DNA from: Nocardia nova | Lineage (GTDB): Bacteria; Actinomycetota; Actinomycetes; Mycobacteriales; Mycobacteriaceae | Direction: 5' to 3' | Assembly: GCF_002933465.1 (NCBI RefSeq) | Contig: NZ_PSZE01000038.1 | Coordinates: 1-60,321, forward strand | Length of the DNA stretch: 60,321 nucleotides | In this document: in pieces, positions 56,824 to 60,321 of the stretch | How the letters are laid out: the number at the start of each line of letters is the position of its first letter | How positions within the stretch are numbered: position 1 is the first letter of the stretch | The notes under the pieces: generated by a model | Database searches by the model: none | What the model was told of the DNA's origin: nothing | The model's input: the letters and a program-made list of their open reading frames with translations, nothing else | Position numbers and translations under genes: made by a program

Positions 56824-58227
56824 ATGACCGAACACGCTGGAACGAATAGCGGCGCGGGCGACCGCCCACTGCGCATCGCGATCGTCGGTGCCGGACCGGC
56901 CGGAATCTACGCCGCCGACGCGCTGATGAAGTCCGATGTCGAGGCGAGTATCGATCTCTACGAGCGCATGCCGGCCCCGTTCGGTCTGATCCGCTACGGC
57001 GTCGCCCCCGATCACCCGCGCATCAAGGGCATCATCACCGCCCTGCACAAGGTGCTCGACAAGCCGCAGGTCCGCCTGCTCGGCAATATCGACTACGGCA
57101 GCGACATCGACCTCGAGGACCTGCGCCGGTTCTACGACGCGGTGATCTTCTCCACCGGCGCCAACGCCGACCGCGCCCTGGGCGTCCCGGGTATCGAGCT
57201 GGACGGCAGCTACGGCGCCGCCGATTTCGTCTCCTGGTACGACGGCCACCCGGACGTGCCGCGCACCTGGCCGCTGGACGCGGAGAAGGTCGCCGTCCTG
57301 GGTGTGGGCAACGTGGCGCTCGACGTGGCCCGCGTCCTCGCCAAGACCGGTGACGAACTGCTGCCCACCGAGATTCCGCCGAACGTCTACGAGGGCCTGC
57401 GCAACAACAAGGCCGTCGAGGTGCACGTCTTCGGCCGCCGCGGTCCCGCCCAGGCCAAGTTCACCCCGCTGGAACTGCGCGAACTCGATCACTCGCCGAA
57501 TATCGAGGTGATCGTCGATCCCGAGGACATCGACTACGACGAGGGCTCGGAAGCCGCGCGCCGCCACTCCAAGCAGGTCGACATGGTCTGCAACACCCTC
57601 GAGCAGTGGGCCATCCGCGATGTCGGCGACCGCCCGCACAAGCTGTTCCTGCACTTCTTCGAGTCCCCGGCCGAACTGATCGGCGAGGACGGCAAGGTGG
57701 TCGGCCTGCGCACCGAGCGCACCACCCTCGACGGCACGGGCAACGTCAAGGGCACCGGCACCTACAAGGACTGGGACGTCCAGGCGGTGTACCGCGCCGT
57801 CGGCTACCTGTCGCAGAACATCCCGCAGCTGCCGTTCGACGAGCAGGCCGGCACCGTGCCCAACGAGGCCGGGCGCGTTCTGGTCGACGAGGGCGCCGAC
57901 GGCGCCGCCCGCTACCTTCCGCAGACCTACGTCACCGGCTGGATCAAGCGCGGCCCGGTCGGCCTCATCGGCCACACCAAGGGCGACGCCAACGAGACCA
58001 TCGCCTGCCTGCTCGACGATGCCGCCTCCTTCACTCCGGCCGCCGAACCCGATCCCGAGGCCGTGGTGAAGTTCCTCGAGGACAAGGGCATTCCGTTCAC
58101 CACCTGGGCCGGCTGGTACCGTCTCGACGCCCACGAGCGCTCGCTCGGCGAGCCCGAGGGCCGCGAGCGGGTGAAGGTCGTCGAACGCGAGGACATGCTG
58201 CGCGCGAGCGAGCCGCACAAGGTCTGA
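56824..58227 (+). CDS. fprA: NADPH-ferredoxin reductase FprA
   Basis: 467 residues, adrenodoxin-reductase-like FAD enzyme that passes NADPH electrons to ferredoxins (for cytochromes P450 and others). FAD motif IAIVGAGPAGIYAADAL; MPAPFGLIRYGVAPDHPRIK; NADPH motif VLGVGNVALDVARVLAK; VFGRRGPAQAKFTPLEL; C-terminal YVTGWIKRGPVGLIGHTKGD. ATG 56824 gives a family-like start; GTG 56812 is possible. Its promoter carries an IdeR-like box, so expression may rise when iron is scarce. Confidence 0.95.
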   Translation: MTEHAGTNSGAGDRPLRIAIVGAGPAGIYAADALMKSDVEASIDLYERMPAPFGLIRYGVAPDHPRIKGIITALHKVLDKPQVRLLGNIDYGSDIDLEDLRRFYDAVIFSTGANADRALGVPGIELDGSYGAADFVSWYDGHPDVPRTWPLDAEKVAVLGVGNVALDVARVLAKTGDELLPTEIPPNVYEGLRNNKAVEVHVFGRRGPAQAKFTPLELRELDHSPNIEVIVDPEDIDYDEGSEAARRHSKQVDMVCNTLEQWAIRDVGDRPHKLFLHFFESPAELIGEDGKVVGLRTERTTLDGTGNVKGTGTYKDWDVQAVYRAVGYLSQNIPQLPFDEQAGTVPNEAGRVLVDEGADGAARYLPQTYVTGWIKRGPVGLIGHTKGDANETIACLLDDAASFTPAAEPDPEAVVKFLEDKGIPFTTWAGWYRLDAHERSLGEPEGRERVKVVEREDMLRASEPHKV

Positions 58228-58276
58228 ACACCACGCCGGGTCCGCATTCGTCACCGACCTGAGGCATGCTGATCAC

Positions 58277-59161
58277 GTGTTCGATTCACACGTTCACATC
58301 ATCGACCCGCGGTATCCGCTGGTCGAGAATCAGGGCTACCTGCCGGAGCCGTACACCATCGCCGACTATCGAAAGCGCATGGCGCACTTCGACGTCGACG
58401 GTGGTGCGGTGGTGAGTGCGTCCTTCCAGGGCACCGACTCCACGTTCATGATCGCCGCACTGGCCGAACTCGGGCCGAACTGGGTCGGCGTGATCAATCC
58501 GCCCCCGGATGTCACCGACGAGCAGATCATCGAACTGGACCGGGCCGGGGTGCGGGCCATCCGGTTCAATCTCAAGCGCGCCGCTGTCGACATCGTCACG
58601 CTGACCATGCAGGCCGTGCGCGCCTACGAACTCGCCGGCTGGCACGTCGAGCTCTACATCGACGGATCCATGCTGGGCTCGCTGGAACCGGTCATCTCCA
58701 AACTGCCGGCGCTGAGCATCGACCACATGGGCATGTCCGACGAATGCCTGCCCTATCTGCTGAATCTGGTCGATCGCGGGGCTCGGGTGAAAGCCTCCGG
58801 GTTCGGGCGGATATCCATGGATGTGGAATCGGCGATGCGGCGGGTGCACGCCGTCAATCCCGGTGCGCTGATGTTCGGATCCGACCTGCCGGGCAACCGG
58901 GCCGGGCGGCCGTTCCGGGATGCCGATCTCGAGATCATCGGCCGGGCCGTCGGCGCCGATATGTACCGGGTGCTCGAGGACAACGCCCGCGCCTGCTACC
59001 GGTTGCCGGTCAAGGTGCGCTCGGCCGACGAATCGCCGCCGACCCGGCCCATCCGGCGCGCTGATCCGTCGACGCTGCGGCTGCGGCGCTCGGAACTACC
59101 CCAACCACCGAACCGCAACCAGCCACCGGACCGGACGCGACCGCTGCGGATCATCGAATAG
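58277..59161 (+). CDS. Metal-dependent amidohydrolase-type enzyme
   Basis: 294 residues, TIM-barrel amidohydrolase_2 fold. Metal site: HVH in MFDSHVHIIDPRYPL; then IRFNLKRAAVD (substrate Arg), HVELYIDGS, SIDHMGMSD (His-Asp-His) and FGSDLPGNRAGRPF with the catalytic Asp. Similar to 2-pyrone-4,6-dicarboxylate lactonase. The last ~45 residues are a Pro/Arg tail with no fold. GTG 58277. It starts 49 bases after fprA. Likely a hydrolase of lactones or aromatic-ring fission products; substrate unknown. Confidence 0.82.
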   Translation: MFDSHVHIIDPRYPLVENQGYLPEPYTIADYRKRMAHFDVDGGAVVSASFQGTDSTFMIAALAELGPNWVGVINPPPDVTDEQIIELDRAGVRAIRFNLKRAAVDIVTLTMQAVRAYELAGWHVELYIDGSMLGSLEPVISKLPALSIDHMGMSDECLPYLLNLVDRGARVKASGFGRISMDVESAMRRVHAVNPGALMFGSDLPGNRAGRPFRDADLEIIGRAVGADMYRVLEDNARACYRLPVKVRSADESPPTRPIRRADPSTLRLRRSELPQPPNRNQPPDRTRPLRIIE

Positions 59162-59271
59162 CCGCCTACACCGCACCCGGACGCCGTGCGCCACATCCAC
59201 CCCTTATTGTCGTAGTGTCAACACCGGCGCGCGCCGCCGGTTGCAGGATCGACGACGAACCGAGGTAGGGC

Positions 59272-60321
59272 GTGAGCACTTCATCCACCACCACCGGACA
59301 TGGCCCACTCGCGGGCATCAAGGTTCTCGAGCTGGCCGGAATCGGCCCCGGCCCGCACGCGGCACTGCTGCTGGCCGATCTGGGCGCCGATGTGGTGCGC
59401 GTGCAGCGTCCCGGCCAGCTGCCGGGAGTCATGGAACGGCCGCAGTGGCGGGGACGCACCATCGTCGAGGCGAATCTCAAGGACCCCGCCGACACCGAGA
59501 AGGTGCTCGGCCTGATCGACAAGGCCGATGTGCTGCTGGAAGGTTTCCGGCCCGGCGTCACCGAGCGGATGGGTCTGGGCCCGGACGTCACCCTCGAGCG
59601 CAACCCACGCCTGATCTACGGCCGGATGACCGGGTGGGGACAGTACGGCCCGCTCGCCGACCGCGCCGGCCACGACATCAACTACATCTCGCTGACCGGT
59701 GTGCTCAACGCCATCGGCCGCAAGGGTGAGCGCCCGGTCCCGCCGCTGAACATGGTCGGCGACTTCGGCGGCGGTTCGATGTTCCTGGTGATGGGTGTGC
59801 TCTCCGCGCTGGTGGAGCGGTCGGTCTCCGGTAAGGGGCAGGTGATCGACGCCGCGATGATCGACGGTGCGCTCTCGCTCTCGCACATGATCTGGGGTAT
59901 GCGTGGGATGGGCCTGTGGTCGGACGAGCGCGGCACCAACCTGCTCGACACCGGTATGGCCTACTACGACACCTACGAGACCTCCGATGGCAAGTACATG
60001 GCCGTCGGCTGCATCGAACCGCAGTTCTACGCGGAATTCCTGAAGGGGCTCGAGATCGACCCCGAGGGCCTGCCGATGCAGATCGACCCCAACGGCCAGG
60101 AACAGCTGCGCAAATTGTTCGCGGAGAAGTTCAAGACCAAGACTCGCGACGAATGGGCCGCGATCTTCGACGGCACCGACGCCTGCTGCACGCCGGTCCT
60201 CACCTTCACCGAGGCCACCGCGAACGGCCATATCGCCGCCCGCGAATCCCTGGTCGAGATCGACGGCGTGGTCCAGCACGCCCCGGCCCCGCGTTTCTCC
60301 CGCACCCAGGGCGGCACCCCC
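59272..60321 (+). CDS. mcr: Alpha-methylacyl-CoA racemase (runs off window)
   Basis: 350 codons are present from GTG 59272 and the frame is still open at the window end; the family has ~360 residues, so only a few codons are missing. Class III CoA-transferase fold: LAGIKVLELAGIGPGPHAA, LADLGADVVRVQRPG, EANLKDPAD, LIYGRMTGWGQYGPLADRAG with the catalytic His-Asp pair of racemases (GHDINYISLTGVL; the Asp follows), VGDFGGGSMFLVMGVL, GMAYYDTYETSDGKYMAVG. It epimerises 2-methylacyl-CoA thioesters for branched or sterol side-chain breakdown. AGGTAGGGC precedes GTG. Confidence 0.93.
   Translation, partial: MSTSSTTTGHGPLAGIKVLELAGIGPGPHAALLLADLGADVVRVQRPGQLPGVMERPQWRGRTIVEANLKDPADTEKVLGLIDKADVLLEGFRPGVTERMGLGPDVTLERNPRLIYGRMTGWGQYGPLADRAGHDINYISLTGVLNAIGRKGERPVPPLNMVGDFGGGSMFLVMGVLSALVERSVSGKGQVIDAAMIDGALSLSHMIWGMRGMGLWSDERGTNLLDTGMAYYDTYETSDGKYMAVGCIEPQFYAEFLKGLEIDPEGLPMQIDPNGQEQLRKLFAEKFKTKTRDEWAAIFDGTDACCTPVLTFTEATANGHIAARESLVEIDGVVQHAPAPRFSRTQGGTP

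Overview
The window looks like chromosome from a high-GC mycolic-acid actinomycete, most likely Nocardia or a close relative. The signs are strongly G/C-biased third codon positions, frequent GTG starts, many ATGA/GTGA stop-start overlaps, and gene content that follows blocks I remember from Mycobacterium tuberculosis (Rv0390-0391, Rv0407-0417, Rv0422c-0427c and Rv0971c-0976c). These comparisons are from memory; no database search was run.

Layout. 0-3.8 kb: a large cytosolic-looking protein whose C-terminal domain is duplicated as a separate lipoprotein just downstream, followed by three decayed genes (a DUF3558-type lipoprotein and two overlapping conserved hypotheticals). 3.8-12.6 kb: xthA, a two-TM protein, a FadE5-type acyl-CoA dehydrogenase, a TetR regulator, the tyrosine-catabolic pair hmgA-fahA and a FadD15-like acyl-CoA ligase. 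13.0-18.0 kb: a TPP riboswitch and thiC, a TetR/epoxide hydrolase pair around a nested operator, and thiD. 18.0-22.3 kb: an F420-type nitroreductase, a GT2-GtrA glycosyltransferase with a peptide-repeat tail next to the remnant of a second glycosyltransferase, tRNA-Glu(CTC), an hsdS fragment and a DUF4143 ATPase (an island scar). 22.3-31.5 kb: a seven-gene operon read leftward, atuA-like - fadE13 - accD2 - accA2 - fadE12 - echA7 - tetR, an acyl-CoA carboxylase pathway for a branched or isoprenoid acyl chain. 31.8-35.2 kb: a small membrane protein, a class III nucleotide cyclase and an ABC-2 exporter. 35.3-38.2 kb: thiG, thiS, thiO, with thiE divergent. 38.3-47.4 kb: mutT3-like, glnX-glnH-pknG (amino-acid sensing through kinase PknG), then ackA and pta on the other strand.

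47.7-60.3 kb: an LLM flavin/F420 oxidoreductase, a second F420-type nitroreductase, a PknB-like receptor kinase with a propeller ectodomain, fgd1 (makes F420H2), a HAD phosphatase, a frameshifted marR, metZ and a rhodanese behind a SAM-IV riboswitch, a secreted-type small protein, fprA behind an IdeR-like iron box, an amidohydrolase and the start of an alpha-methylacyl-CoA racemase gene.

The most unusual feature is between pta and ackA. A 71-bp unit is repeated in tandem, and each copy encodes a 24-25 residue mini-gene with its own Shine-Dalgarno sequence. All four reading frames (pta, two mini-genes, ackA) are joined by overlapping stop and start codons. This is the architecture of mycobacterial MIRU elements.
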